A stretch of DNA of 64,000 nt from Beroe forskalii (taxonomy: Eukaryota > Ctenophora > Nuda > Beroida > Beroidae). The position numbers were made by a program, and so were the translations under genes. The stretch covers positions 167,414-231,413 of the forward strand of contig WFMF01000278.1 in the NCBI GenBank assembly GCA_011033025.1, written 5' to 3'. This document shows positions 1-10,496 of this stretch, piece by piece (the stretch's first letter is position 1; every line of letters starts with the position of its first letter). Under the pieces are notes generated by a model. That model saw only the letters and a program-made list of their open reading frames with translations, was not told the DNA's origin and searched no databases.

Positions 1-989
1 GAGTTAGTGAGGAGATTACAGGGGGAGAGTGGGAGGGGGAGTTACTGTAAGGGCAATTTATGAAGTATGATCACAATAAAAGTTTTAGATCTTTACTTTT
101 AGTTAACGACGATGATAGCATTGTCACAACACTGGGAAAGGTACGGATGGCATGAGACATGGAAGCAGTGCTTTATCTCAATCTGTGGTGTCTCGACCTA
201 AAACGCCGCACACGCATTGCAAGGCTCTATAACTGTGGTGTCTCGACCTTATGAGTCGCGGTGTCTCACTACGCTTGGTGATGTGATAATATAGATGTCT
301 TGTATAGAAAGTACATCAAACATCAACATTGAACATGTTTGCGCGCTGTGAGTGTGACGCGCCGTAAAACTAAAAAATCAAAAAGTCCCAAGAGCGGCGT
401 AATACGCCGTCCTTCAAACGTGCGTCAAAAGAGACACCACGATTAAATTAGTATTACACATAGCACAGGTGACAGGTGTCATTGACATTGCAAGTTAATT
501 GAAAGGTCGATACACCACAGTAAGTAGCAATATAGGTCAGCATATAAACAGTTAAATGGTTAAACATATGGGTTCTTTATGAACTATGATGGTTATCCAT
601 CTCTTACTTCTATAAAAAAAAGCAGAGTACCTAGAAAATATATGTCTCAATGCAGGCGAAAACACGCTCAGTACTTGCTTCGGTGCGATACAAAAGAAAT
701 GTTTATTTTACATATTCTAGGCCAGGAAAAAGATTTTGTCAAGAATTCAGAATAGCAGGATATTGGTGAGGTTTAAAGTCCGCTCATTGGAGATTGGCGC
801 ATTGCACAGTCACTCCATCCACCGCGTCCTTCGCTTGATAGGCCCAGCCAGAAAGTGAAATCAGACGTTGCCATTGTCAGATCCAACCTTTGATGAGTAT
901 TTGACCATTAAATTCCTCCCTATGTTAAGCATAGTGATTAGTGTTAGAGCTGCTGACTTCTACTTCTTGTCTCAAAACCATTCAAATTT
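1..989. other. Non-coding flank 3' of the SABATH gene
   Basis: No supportable coding exon on either strand. It holds a palindromic repeat (listed separately) and otherwise AT-rich unique-looking sequence. It lies downstream of the minus-strand methyltransferase, so part may be its 3' UTR or further downstream sequence. Confidence 0.5.
185..457. repeat. Palindromic MITE-like element, family E (copy 1)
   Basis: The outer ends read GTGGTGTCTCGACCT and, in reverse complement, GTGGTGTCTCTTTTG. The inside contains GCGGCGTAATACGCCG, itself a palindrome. A related copy with the same GTAATACGCCG block and GAGGCGC/GCGCCTC arms lies at 22241-22438. There is no ORF. The pattern fits a non-autonomous terminal-inverted-repeat element; the superfamily is unknown. 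Confidence 0.5.
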
Positions 990-1977
990 TCAAATACGTT
1001 TCATCACTAGGATTTTATAGCCGTAAGTTGTTTTGAAGTCGTCAGGTGAACATTTCAAGCCTATTTCCCTCAAAGCAGCCCAATATCCTTCCATTATTGT
1101 TTCAGCCAAGGCCACACCACTTAACCTGGACAGAAGGGTGGGTCCGGCGAAACCTTTGCTGAAACCCACCACTCCGTCGACCCTTTGTTCTTTTGTTATC
1201 TTGTTATTCAGGAAGTCCGCTGTGAACGGACACTCGAATTTGCTGTTTCTGATGTCGACCACTTCCCAAATGTCCTTCCACACCAACACGCCATTAGCTC
1301 CCTCCTGGAATCCAGCCATTATGGCATCGTGGTCACGATCGCAAACCGGGAGGTATAATTTGCGTGCTATATCCTCAGACATTTGGCCATTATCAAGCAT
1401 CTTTTTCTTGGCTTCTCCCATCTTGACACCAAGTGTGTTGCCTCTTTCTAGTACCATTGCCGCTAAGAATCCGCCCAGAGCTGTCTCTCTGCCCCTTTCC
1501 TGCAAGTAAAGCTCCCAATCTCTCGCTGCTGAAGCAGCCCAGGAATCCCTGATCCCTCCACTTGAGTCGTATTGCGGGAGGATGACTGCAGGGTTGGCTA
1601 GGGGAAGGATCGGAATTACAGTCTGCCAATGCAGTGCTGTCGAGCTATACACCAGGTCCATTTGGTCCGTTTCAATGGACAGCAGTTCTCCATACATGGT
1701 CTTGGGGAGCTCTTCGAATGAAAAGTGGTTCTGTGCTATTTCGGATGACATTTTCGAGTGCATTGTTGAGCTGAGTATCCCCCACTCATTTTCGGGGATA
1801 TCATTGAGGTAAGCTTTCACCTGTGTACCTGAGTCTCCTGCGAGTTCTTTGACTAGTTGTGATAATATGAAAGCGGAGTTGCCTCCGGTTGCACATCCGT
1901 TGTCCATCACCCGAATTGTGCAGCCTTTCTGTGACTTGGTCTTTGACACGAGTTCAGGCACTACAAAGTCTCGGATG
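990..1977 (-). CDS. SABATH-family carboxyl methyltransferase, 3' exon
   Basis: This is the large C-terminal exon of a SAM-dependent methyltransferase of the SABATH class (the salicylate, jasmonate and farnesoic acid carboxyl methyltransferase group). In order it shows VVPELVSKTKSQKGCTIRV leading into the SAM-binding strand MDNGCATGGNS, then LNDIPENEW (the family's LNDLPxNDF-like block), then SSTALHWQ, which matches the family's SSYSLHWLS substrate block, and a C-terminal Y-x-I-L-V-M-K strand. The reading frame stays open upstream of the GTG at 1961 to an acceptor (atctttcag at about 1978-1986), giving IRDFVVPELV, so the GTG is not the start. Exon 1 with the N-terminal residues was not found in the window. 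With about 328 residues here, little is missing compared with the usual 350-380. The substrate cannot be told. Single-copy and intact in this exon. Confidence 0.8.
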
Positions 1978-2850
1978 CTGAAAGATTTATAGGTTATTTA
2001 TTATTTATTTATAGGTTATTTATTATTAGGTTATTATTAGGTTATTTATAGGTTATTTATTATTAGGTTATAGGTCATTCATTATTAGGAATAGGGTGAC
2101 CATTGAAAGTTTTTCACGATGAAAAAATCATTTGCAAATTGCATTGCTTATAAACCATACCACACAATAATATGCATACATTTTAGTGCTTTATGAGATT
2201 TATGGGCTGCATGAGTTGCATTATACTAATAGAGTTAGTTTGTACTCTGAAGTTTTCATTGGTTTCTATAATACATAGACGTTCTTGCTTCATCGGGTCC
2301 ATATTGGTTTAGACCCTCCCCCTTTGGGCTGCGGATCTAAACAGGATAAATCCCTCGGGAAGTATCCCAAAATGGACCTGATAGGCGCGAGTCTATGTAT
2401 TTTGTAGCTTTGTAGTTTGTAACCTTTGATAAAGGTCCACAGCAGCTTTACTTTGTGGACCACACTTAGTGTTGTAATCGCTTGCCATTGGCTGGCTTCT
2501 GTCCTTGACCTCCAATTCCATGGTCCTACTCCTGTATCAGACAAGTCACAAGAGTTACCTACCAAAAAATATATATTTTGTTGAGCTTATAGGAAAAAGT
2601 GACTGTAAAAGCAGGACCCGGGACATTTTCGAATAAAACCCAAAGATTAAATTAAGAAATGTTCGCTTTTTAGCTGCATTTTAAGGCCGCTTTATTTGCC
2701 TCTTCCAATTTGTGACCATCTCTCTTTTCCAATTATTATTAAGGGATCATTCGCATACCTCGTAACAAGCCATGTTACCATGGAAGCAGGGAGATGAGTC
2801 ATGAGGGGCCGGGGTTAAACAAAAAAGGCCATTGGGAGAGGGAAAATTCC
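1978..2850. other. Intergenic or 5' intron of the SABATH gene
   Basis: Positions 1985-2085 are a short direct repeat of ATAGGTTATTTATTATT, directly upstream of the methyltransferase exon's acceptor and so probably intronic. The rest has no convincing exon; the open frame at 2290-2565 shows no family resemblance. The missing first SABATH exon should lie here or further right on the minus strand. Confidence 0.4.
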
Positions 2851-2859
2851 AATTATTAT

Positions 2860-3194
2860 TGAGTGGCCAGGTAGCGCAGTGGTTTAGGGTGTCGTGCTTC
2901 CAATCGAGAGGTTGGTTGTTCGATTCCCGGCGGTGCCTATCGTGCTAAGGGTGAGAACTCTCACCTAAGCTGCCACACGGTTCACTCAGCCGAGCGTACA
3001 GGAAACTGTACGGGAGGGTTAAATGAGGAGCTGCCCATTGCAGCGAAGTCTCGGGCGAAGAAAGTATGGATTACACTTCCTTAACCGTCACTGGCTTGAT
3101 TGCACTTGAATCCTTCGATTCCTGTCATTGGCTGTTACAGCTGTTGGAATAGAAGTAAAACCATCTAAATAAAAAAGAGTCTTCAAAAAGAGGA
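2860..3194 (+). mobile_element. tRNA-derived SINE with target-site duplication
   Basis: The 5' head is tRNA-like: a box A match TAGCGCAGTGG at 2872-2882 and a box B match GTTCGATTCC at 2918-2927, with a spacing typical of a type 2 RNA polymerase III promoter. A tRNA-unrelated body follows, and an A-rich tail (CTAAATAAAAAAGAG and on). The element is flanked by perfect 9-bp direct repeats AATTATTAT at 2851-2859 and 3195-3203, consistent with target-primed insertion. About 335 bp, no ORF, as expected for a SINE mobilised by a LINE partner. The head is too altered to be a functional tRNA gene. Confidence 0.8.
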
Positions 3195-3473
3195 AATTAT
3201 TATACCTATCGCTTTTTAATAAAAACTGAACCGTTCACAATAATTGCTCAATGAAATCGTGATTCATCTCTTATTTATTCGCAATATTATGTCATGCACA
3301 AGTGCAACTTTTGTCGAATGCAAAATATTAAATAATACGAGATTTATAGTCGTGTAGATGAATATCCTGATAAATTCATTGGCCATGGGTCAATACAAAA
3401 ATGTAATGTGTTGAAAGTTAAATATTATAAGGTATACGAACAATATAAACACCTTAGTGCACAATATTCATAT

Positions 3474-4485
3474 GGGGTACCTAGTAATCTACTCCCCCAT
3501 CAGATACTACTCTGGACCCCGGAAGGTCACCTAGTAATCTACTCCCCCATCAGATACTACTCTGGACCCCGGAAGGGCACCTAGTAATCTACTCCCCAAT
3601 CAGATACTACTCTGGACCCTGGAAGGTCACCTGGTAATCTACTCCCCCATCAGATACTACTCTGGACCTCGGAAGGGCACCTAGTAATCTACTCCCCAAT
3701 CAGATACTACCCTGAAGGTCACCTAGTAATCTACTCTCCCATCAGATACTACTCTGGACCCCTGAAGGGCACCTAGTTCTACTCCCCCATCAGATACTAC
3801 TCTGGACCCCTGAAGGGCACCTAGTAATCTACTCCCCCATCAGATACTACTCTGGACCCCGGAAGGTCACCTAGTAATCTACTCCCCCATCAGATACTAC
3901 TCTGGAAGGGCACCTAGTAATCTACTCCCCCATCAGATACTACTCTGGACCCCGGAAGGTCACCTAGTAATCTACTCCCCCATCAGATACTCCTCTGTAC
4001 CAGAGAAGGTCACCTAGTAATCTACTCTCCCATCAGATACTACTCTGGACCCCGGAAGGTCACCTAGTAATCTACTCCCCCATCAGATACTACTCTGGAC
4101 CCCGGAAGGGCACCTGGTAATCTACTCTCCCATCAGATACTACTCTGGACCCCTGAAGGTAACCTAGTAATCTACTCCCCTATCAGATTCTACTCTGGAC
4201 CCCTGAAGGGCACCTAGTAATCTACTACCCCATCAGATACTACTCTGGACCCCGGAAGGTCACCTAGTAATCTACTCCCCTATCAGATACTACTCTGGAC
4301 CCCTGAAGGTCACCTAGTAATCTACTCCCCCATCAGATACTACTCTGGACCCCGGAAGGTCACCTAGTAATCTACTCCCCCATCAGATACTACTCTGGAC
4401 CCCTGAAGGTCACCTAGTAATCTACTCCCCATCAGATTCTACTCTGGACCCCAGAAGGTCACCTTGTAATCTACTCCCCCATCGG
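3474..4485. repeat. 50-bp minisatellite, about 20 copies
   Basis: Head-to-tail repeats of a 50-bp unit containing CACCTAGTAATCTACTC, CCCATCAGATACTACTC and TGGACCCCGGAAGG. Several units have small internal deletions (for example 3708-3720 and 3900-3910). The array runs to within about 45 bp of the first recognisable WDPCP-like exon at 4528, so it is probably inside that gene's upstream intron. Confidence 0.9.
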
Positions 4486-4527
4486 GCCTGGTGCTGCGGA
4501 GTTGTGTCGGTTCTCCACCCCTCACAG

Positions 4528-7500
4528 GCTGTGTGCTGCTCAGTTTCACCCCTCCACTTCCACCTTCATGACGTGTCAGCTGAAACCCAGCTCCAAGGGG
4601 AATGTGTTCCATGCTATCAGCTTCACTTATGATGTCGTGGGGAAAGGTGAGTCTAGTGCATTTGTGTGCTCGGTTACGGAAGGGCTAAAAAAATACGCGC
4701 AAAATTGTGTGCTTTCGGTGGAATCCATGTAGAAAGTTCACGTACGAACAGTAATCGAGCGGTCTGCACAAATATGCGTATCAACCTTTGTCGTTTTGTA
4801 ATGTATACCTATGTTTGAGTTTTTTCCCACTCCCCCCACTCCTCCTCTCAACCTCCCACACCCCTCTCAACCCCCATTCCCCTCACTCTTCCCACAGCCT
4901 CACTCCCCCAACCCCGAAACTCACCCCTCTCACCCGCAGGTAAGAAGGCTCGAGTGTTGGAAGTGATCAAGCACCGGATCACACACCTCCGCGAGGACGT
5001 GGTGTGCAGTGCGTACAACCACGCCGCCAACAAGGTGAGCAAACGACCGATCACCTCTTTTCAGTAAAATCCGGTTACGGTTTCAGTGAGCGATCGAACG
5101 CCCGATCAACCGGTATTTCGGTTTCGGTTCGGTTGACCGACCGTTTATTGTGAAATCAAAATATTCGGTTACGGTTGATCGATCCATTTTAGCTAGTGCT
5201 CGGCCTCTCCACGGGCAAACTGCTTCTGCACTGCGAGGTACAGAAGAGGAACTTTACTTCGGAGGAAGCCACCAAACACGCCATCTCCTCCATCGCCTGG
5301 CACCCCTCCGACGCCTTCTGCGTGGTGGCTATGAAAAGCGGCTACTTGCAGGTGCCACCTTTTAGTTCTAAATTCCATGATTCATTTCATTTATTTCTTT
5401 TCCATTCATTCCCCCAGGCTACACCTCTGAGCTGGTTATAGCCACTAGTTTTCTTTAACTCCAACCTACAGATTTACGATGAGACGTTACAACTCATAGC
5501 CATTAGTTTTCTACTTTTCTTTAACTCCCACCTACAGATTTACGATGAGACATTACAACTGATCGCCACTAGTTTCGGTGGTCTGCCAGACAGCCCCACG
5601 GTGGACTTGAACCGTCTCTTCAACAATGTGAAGAATGTAGCGAGCACTGCCCTGGATGCAGACAGTTTGGCGCTGGTGATGGAACGAGGTGAGTACTGAG
5701 AAGATCGACAAACTTGCAACATAGACTGTTACTATTAAACCTAGTGTTTTGGTAGATTCAATGAATTATTCATTCCCAACATTGGCTTTCAGGACCACTG
5801 ATTGCAATGAAGATAAGGATGCCTAACACGACGCCCGACAGTTCCTACTTTTCTAAAATCCTCCAAGTCTATTTCTACCAGAGTCTCTTTAAGAACATCA
5901 GCCGTCTACTCAGGTTCCTTACCGGGGCAGTTCGAACTGTACTGTGCGCGGCTTAAATGTGAGGGGCTTTTTGTGTGCGCAGCTTTTGTGTGCGCGGCTC
6001 CTGCGTGTGCGCGTCTTTTGTGTCCGCGGCTTTTGTATGAGCGGCTTAAATGCGAGGGGCTTTTCGTGTGCGCGGCTCCTGCGTGTGCGCAGCTTTTGTG
6101 TGCGCGGCTTTTGTATGCGCGGCATATAGACATATAAATAACATGTCTGTACGCCGCGCAAACTCACGCCGTGCACAAAAAAGACGCGCACATTGCAGTT
6201 CGAACTGTCACGGTTATTAAAAATGAGGTGCACTCTCAATACAAATAGAACTTGCAATTATAAATTGGCACCATCGATTATTCATGACATAAAATATGCC
6301 ATGTCGATCCAAATCACATTTTTGAAACTTTCATGGAATGTCGCCTACAAGCTCCGTGTAGTGAAAGTTCCAAGTTGATGGGTGCCTCCGGTGCTAAACC
6401 AGTGGGGTTGATAACTTCAGGTTGTCAGCCAATACTTATTGCCCCGAGTATAGTTGTGTGTTTGTGACTTATCTTCTGATTATTTATCATAGTTTAATGT
6501 CTCTCAGGAACTGTTTGCATAAAATTAAGGGGGGGCACACTTAAATTCAAGTTGACCGGCCCGCTCAGATGAGTTCATATGCTCATTCTGCAGCATATAA
6601 GGGGTACTTTACCGGAAAATTATGATTTTTCTCGGACACATTTTTTGGGAATGAGCGGGCAAAGTTGGTATAATATTTCACTGTCAAAGTTTGTTAGTCC
6701 ATAGCTTAATAACCGTACCAGTTTAATGTATGAAAATTTGCAGGCATGTAGATCAACATGTCCACTGTATAAACCCAAAGGTTCTTTTGTCAAATCGCAA
6801 AATTGACTGAGTTATGGCCATTCTTGTAAGGGTACCAAATTCTAAGAAAAAGTTTGCTAGCTCCGTCATTTTTTGAGCTACAGTGGGATTCCACATATGA
6901 AAATGTGTGCCTTTAGAAGCTCTACATGCGTGCCAAAGGGCTAAGCCGGGCATCAGTTATATCTCACATAATTATCAAATAAGTGGCAAAATTTAACATT
7001 TTGCTGTAATTGTACACAATATTTCATCATCCCACAATGAATAATTTCCCACCGAGAACTTAATATACTTCATTTGATGTAAAATTTCATGCTGTTCAAC
7101 TTCCCGGAGCCAATTTTGGATTTTCTGCTTTTTACTTCTTGATATAACCATTTTTAAGGCCCAAAAATGCGTGTTTTGGCTATTTTTCAGCCTACGAATA
7201 TCATAGAGACTTCGTTTTGGGCGCCAACGAACCGCAATCATCGAGTTTATATGTGACTTGCGAACAAACATATACTCCAAATCGCTCAGGAAAAAAGTTA
7301 CGGGCCAAAAACTGATTTTTGTCGTTTCTGGCTTATAAAAGGTGAAAAAATCGTATCTCAGCCCAGGAAGGTCGTAGAGACTTCGTTTTGGGCGCAAACG
7401 AATCGGAAACATCAAGTTTATTTGTAACTTGTGAATCAACATGTGCTCTAAAATGCTCAGAAAAATAAGTTATGGGCCAAAACCATTTTATTGACCCCAA

Positions 7501-9941
7501 AATATGGTCCTATCTCGGCTTTAGGAGTATCATAGAGACTCGATTTTGGGCTCAAAATATTTCGAGGTCATATTTATATATGACTTGTGAACAAACATAT
7601 AGCTCAAAACGCCAGGACCCCAAAAAATATTTCGCTCCTAAATCGAGTCTCTTATGATACTCCTGGGCTAAGATCATTTTGCCATCTCATAAATGGTTTT
7701 TGGCCCATAACTTTTTTCATATTTTAGAGCACATGTTGACGTTGCCAAATAAACTTGATGTTTCGATCTGTTTGCGCCCAAAACGAAGTCTCTACGACCT
7801 TCCTGGGCTGAGATACGATTTTTTCACCTTTATAAGCCAGAAACGACAAAAATCAGTTTTTAAATAACTTTTTCCTGAGCGATTTAGAGTAAGGCGTTTG
7901 AGCATGTCATAAACTCGATGATTGCGGAGATTGGTGCCCAAAACGAAGTCTCTACGATATTCGTAAGCTGAAAATAGCCAAAACACGCATTTTGGGCCTT
8001 AAAATGGTTATCAAGAAGTAAAAGCAGAAAATCCAAAATTGGCCCGGAAGTTGTCTAAACAGCATGAAATTTTTACATCAAATGAAGTATATTTAGTTCT
8101 CGGTGGGAAATTATTCATTGTGGGATGATGAAATATTGTGTATAATTACAGCAAAATGTTTAAATTTTGCCACTTATTTGATAATTATGAGATATCTGAT
8201 GCCCTGGCTTAGCCCTTTGGCACGCATGTGTAGAGCTTCTAAAGGCACACATTTTCATATGTGGAATCCTACCGTAGCTCAAAAAATGACGGAGCTAGCA
8301 AACTTTTTCTTAGAATTTGGCACCCTTACAAGAATGGCCATAACTCGTCAATTTTATGATTTGACAAAAAGAACCTTTGGGTTTATACAGTGGACATGTT
8401 GATCTTTTACATGCCTGCAAATTTTCATACATTAAACTGGTACGGTTATTAAGCTATGGACTAACAAACTTTGACAGTGAAATATTATACCAACTGCCCT
8501 CAATATTAGTAAGCGATTGCTCATTCCCAAAAATGTGTCCGAGAAAATCATAATTTTCCGGTAAAGTACCCCTTATATGCTGCAGAATGAGCATATGAAC
8601 TCATCTGAGCGGGCCGGTCAACTTGAATTTAAGTGTGCCCCCCCTTAAATTTTCCTATGGTTTATATGTGACTTATTAATATTTTCTGATTATTATTCAT
8701 CGTTTAATGTCTCCTATGGTTTATGTGTGACTCATTGTTCGTCTGATTGTGGGATACATTTTATTATGTGGGACTTATCTCCTGATTACTTTAACTTATC
8801 ACCGTGAATAATGGTGTACCCTCATTCCCTCAGGAACTGTTTGCATAGGTTCTCCGAGGAAGAACTCTTGAGGACAACGCGACAGCTCATAGGTAGTTCA
8901 TCTTAGGGGGGGGGGCAATATTTCATAGGTATAGTACTGACACTGGAGCTTCATCTTAGGGGGGGGGGGGGGAGTGGGCAGTATTTCATAGGTAGTACTG
9001 ACATTAGAGCTTCATCTTAAGGGGGGGGGGGGCAATATTTCATTGTTTTGGAAAGAAGAAATTCTAACTTTCCAAAGTCCTCTCCGAGTCCGCCTGCCCC
9101 TACTAATACTATAATCAACTATAAATATAATCTACAGGGTTTCTCTCCACGTGTCCCTTCAACGAATCTACCTTCGCCGTGGGAGCTGAGGTCCTCCTGC
9201 TGCTGAAGAAGGAGAAGAATGTCTCGGAGCAGGGTCGGGAGGTGTTGCAAGGCCTCGCTCTGAAACTCATCCTCAGGGCTCTGCATCACAAGCTTTACCG
9301 TAAGTTATAGAGTGGGAGTTCAAAATGCAGTTTTGTGTGCGCGGCGTAAGTTTGCGCGGCGTACAGACATGTTATTTATATGTCTTTACGCGGCGCAAAC
9401 TCTATCGGCATGAACTCATTGTGTCAATGTAAAGGTTAAATTACTGGTGTTTAATAGTTTACATCACATTTATATAGTGATGCAACAGGTGAAGCTGAAA
9501 GCTCCCAAACGACTGATTGCTCAATAAATCCGTTTACGATTTCGATTTCGCCGGTTAAAAACGTCGGTCAACGGTATTTAGGTTCGGTTAACCGACCGAT
9601 TTCCCTTAGCGAAATCAAAATATTCGGTTACGGTTTCGATTTCGTTTGACTGAAAACACCGGTATTTCGGTTTCGGTTCGGTTAACCGGTCGTTTCCAAT
9701 AGGTGAAGCTCTCAAACTAGCCCGGAAGTTAGACAACGAAACGATAATCAGCAAAGTGGACCACTACGTGACGTTCTGTGGACTCTCCGTTTCCTGCAAG
9801 TCTCCCGACCAGATCAAACTCTCCCGCAAACAAAACCTCGCCGTTTCCTCATGCAAGTCTCCAGATCGGATCAAGTCAGACGAGGATGGTGACGTTATTG
9901 ATCAAGCACAAGGCTCACAACCACTCAGATCCCCTTCGTGA
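4528..9941 (+). CDS. Fritz/WDPCP-like WD-repeat protein, 3' part (8 exons)
   Basis: Exons inferred from splice sites in agreeing phase: 4528-4646, 4940-5034, 5193-5351, 5538-5688, 5793-5913, 8834-8892, 9138-9299 and 9703-9941, about 367 codons ending in a stop. The product resembles the middle and C-terminal part of WDPCP/Fritz, a WD-propeller protein of planar cell polarity and ciliogenesis. Resemblance includes NKLVLGLSTGKLLLHCEV (a WD blade), AWHPSDAFCVVAMKSGYLQI, a conserved ERGPL block and a helical C-terminus with YREALKLARKLD. WDPCP is about 750 residues in vertebrates, so the first half is missing; no upstream exon was found before 4528, so it is either far upstream or lost. The last five exons (exon 5538-5688 only in part) are duplicated downstream at 11094-12956. 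Another WD-repeat family is possible; the WDPCP assignment is from remembered sequence pattern only. Confidence 0.65.
4655..4772. repeat. Degenerate family B MITE in a WDPCP-like intron
   Basis: It shares GCGCAAAATTGTGTGCTTTC, ATCCATGTAGAAAGTT and AATCGAGCGGTCTGCACA with the better-preserved element at 24985-25134. The left inverted end is eroded. It fills the first half of the intron between 4646 and 4940. The rest of that intron is C-rich pyrimidine tract leading to the acceptor. Confidence 0.6.
5035..5192. repeat. Intron formed almost wholly by a CGGTT-rich repeat (introner-like)
   Basis: This 158-bp intron begins GTGAGCAAACGACCGATCAC and contains GGTATTTCGGTTTCGGTTCG, then CAAAATATTCGGTTACGGTT, ending at TTTTAG. 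The same blocks in the same order make up the insertion at 9497-9700. The repeat therefore appears to span essentially the entire intron, as in introner-type elements. Whether it created the intron is inference. Confidence 0.5.
5928..6213. mobile_element. Family A MITE (GTTCGAAC ends) with internal expansion
   Basis: The termini are CAGTTCGAACTG palindromes at 5932 and 6197. The arms carry GCGCGGC and GCCGCGC blocks around a TATAGACATATAAATA loop. The left arm is expanded into imperfect repeats of a roughly 25-bp GTGTGCGCGGCTTTT unit, which explains the open frames seen there. It sits about 15 bp after the donor of exon 5793-5913. Confidence 0.65.
6500..6530 (+). repeat. Duplicated exon start (decoy acceptor)
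   Basis: CTCTCAGGAACTGTTTGCAT before the foldback repeats the acceptor and first 13 bases of exon 8834-8892, which follows the foldback. The left piece has no continuing exon, so it is probably a relict left when the intron was rearranged. Confidence 0.5.
6529..8644. mobile_element. 2.1-kb foldback element flanked by TTAA
   Basis: Two roughly 1-kb arms are inverted repeats of each other: GGGGGGGCACACTTAAATTC at the left end is mirrored by its complement ending GTGTGCCCCCCC at 8644. Both ends abut TTAA (6525-6528 and 8645-8648). Each arm contains several diverged sub-repeats with AACGAAGTCTCTACGA. No ORF has protein-family character, so it is non-autonomous. It is absent from the corresponding intron of unit 2 (11410-11971). 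TTAA flanks suggest piggyBac-type integration, but TTAA could be coincidental. Confidence 0.8.
8880..9060. repeat. Triplicated splice-donor region with G-runs
   Basis: The sequence after exon 8834-8892 contains three copies of a roughly 60-bp unit with CATAGGTA, GAGCTTCATCTTA and a run of 10-15 Gs. Each copy repeats the AT-AG-GTA donor context, creating decoy donors. Unit 2 has a single copy without a long G-run (near 12026-12060). Confidence 0.6.
9326..9405. repeat. Family A MITE remnant
   Basis: The core GTGTGCGCGGCG, GTTTGCGCGGCGTACAGAC and TATGTCTTTACGC is present, but the CAGTTCGAACTG ends are eroded. Matching copy in unit 2 at about 12511-12595. Confidence 0.55.
9497..9700. mobile_element. 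204-bp insertion at a splice acceptor with 10-bp target duplication
   Basis: In unit 2 the last exon follows ...CAACAG/GTGAAGCT at 12715. In unit 1 the same AGGTGAAGCT occurs at both 9487-9496 and 9701-9710, with 204 bp of CGGTT-rich repeat between. The direct repeat includes the acceptor AG, so the insertion regenerated a working acceptor on its right side. The body shares CGGTATTTCGGTTTCGGTTC and CAAAATATTCGGTTACGGTT with the intron at 5035-5192, and both begin near CAAACGAC. Confidence 0.75.
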
Positions 9942-10295
9942 ATCTCGACGAGATGCCCTTATTAAGGGCCACAACTATATGGACTTCTCCCATCCCTAGC
10001 GCGCAACACTCGGAAGTTTGGAGGGTCATATGTTGCAGACTCCCCGCGGAAAACGCTGTGTGCGCGGCGGAGGGTTAACTAATACTATTCTATCATTTGA
10101 TGTGATATACGTGTCCCAAACGTACTTTTATGGTCAGATAAAATATTTAAGTGTTTCTGAATGCCGCCAAATCAAACATCCCGACCAGCTAATGATGCGG
10201 GCACCCATGCATGGCTATCCTCCACTTATAAGGTGCCATCCAGAAATGAGCTCATCAAAAATCGGCCTTTTTGAACATCATCACCCGTTAGGATG

Positions 10296-10496
10296 TTACC
10301 CTAATTTATGAAGGTTAAGATTTGGGGATTTTTCAGAAAAATCCCCATTTTATCACCCACCATGACATTTTGAAATGACGTCATTATCATATGTTAACAA
10401 GAGTAATAACTTGAAAATCCCCATATTTTCAACTTATCAAAATTTGAAACACCGAAATTTTATCCCACATAAATACACCCCCTATTCCTAAGGTAG
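10296..10496. mobile_element. Family D MITE carrying TGACGTCATTATCA (unit 1 copy)
   Basis: Homologous to 15113-15312 and to the unit 2 copy at 13312-13509. Shared blocks: ATTTATGAAGGTT, a GGGGATTTTTCAGAAAAATC hairpin, TGACGTCATTATCATATG and CATAAATACAxCxCCTAAGG. The ends are inverted (CCTTAGG...TGTATTTATG and CATAAATACA...CCTAAGG). Confidence 0.6.

Noticed and set aside
2860..2935. Functional tRNA gene
   Set aside because: Box A and B are present but the cloverleaf pairing is poor and it is followed by a SINE body, tail and flanking duplication.
3474..4485. CRISPR-like regular repeat array
   Set aside because: The repeats are contiguous 50-bp tandem units without unique spacers, and the genome is eukaryotic.
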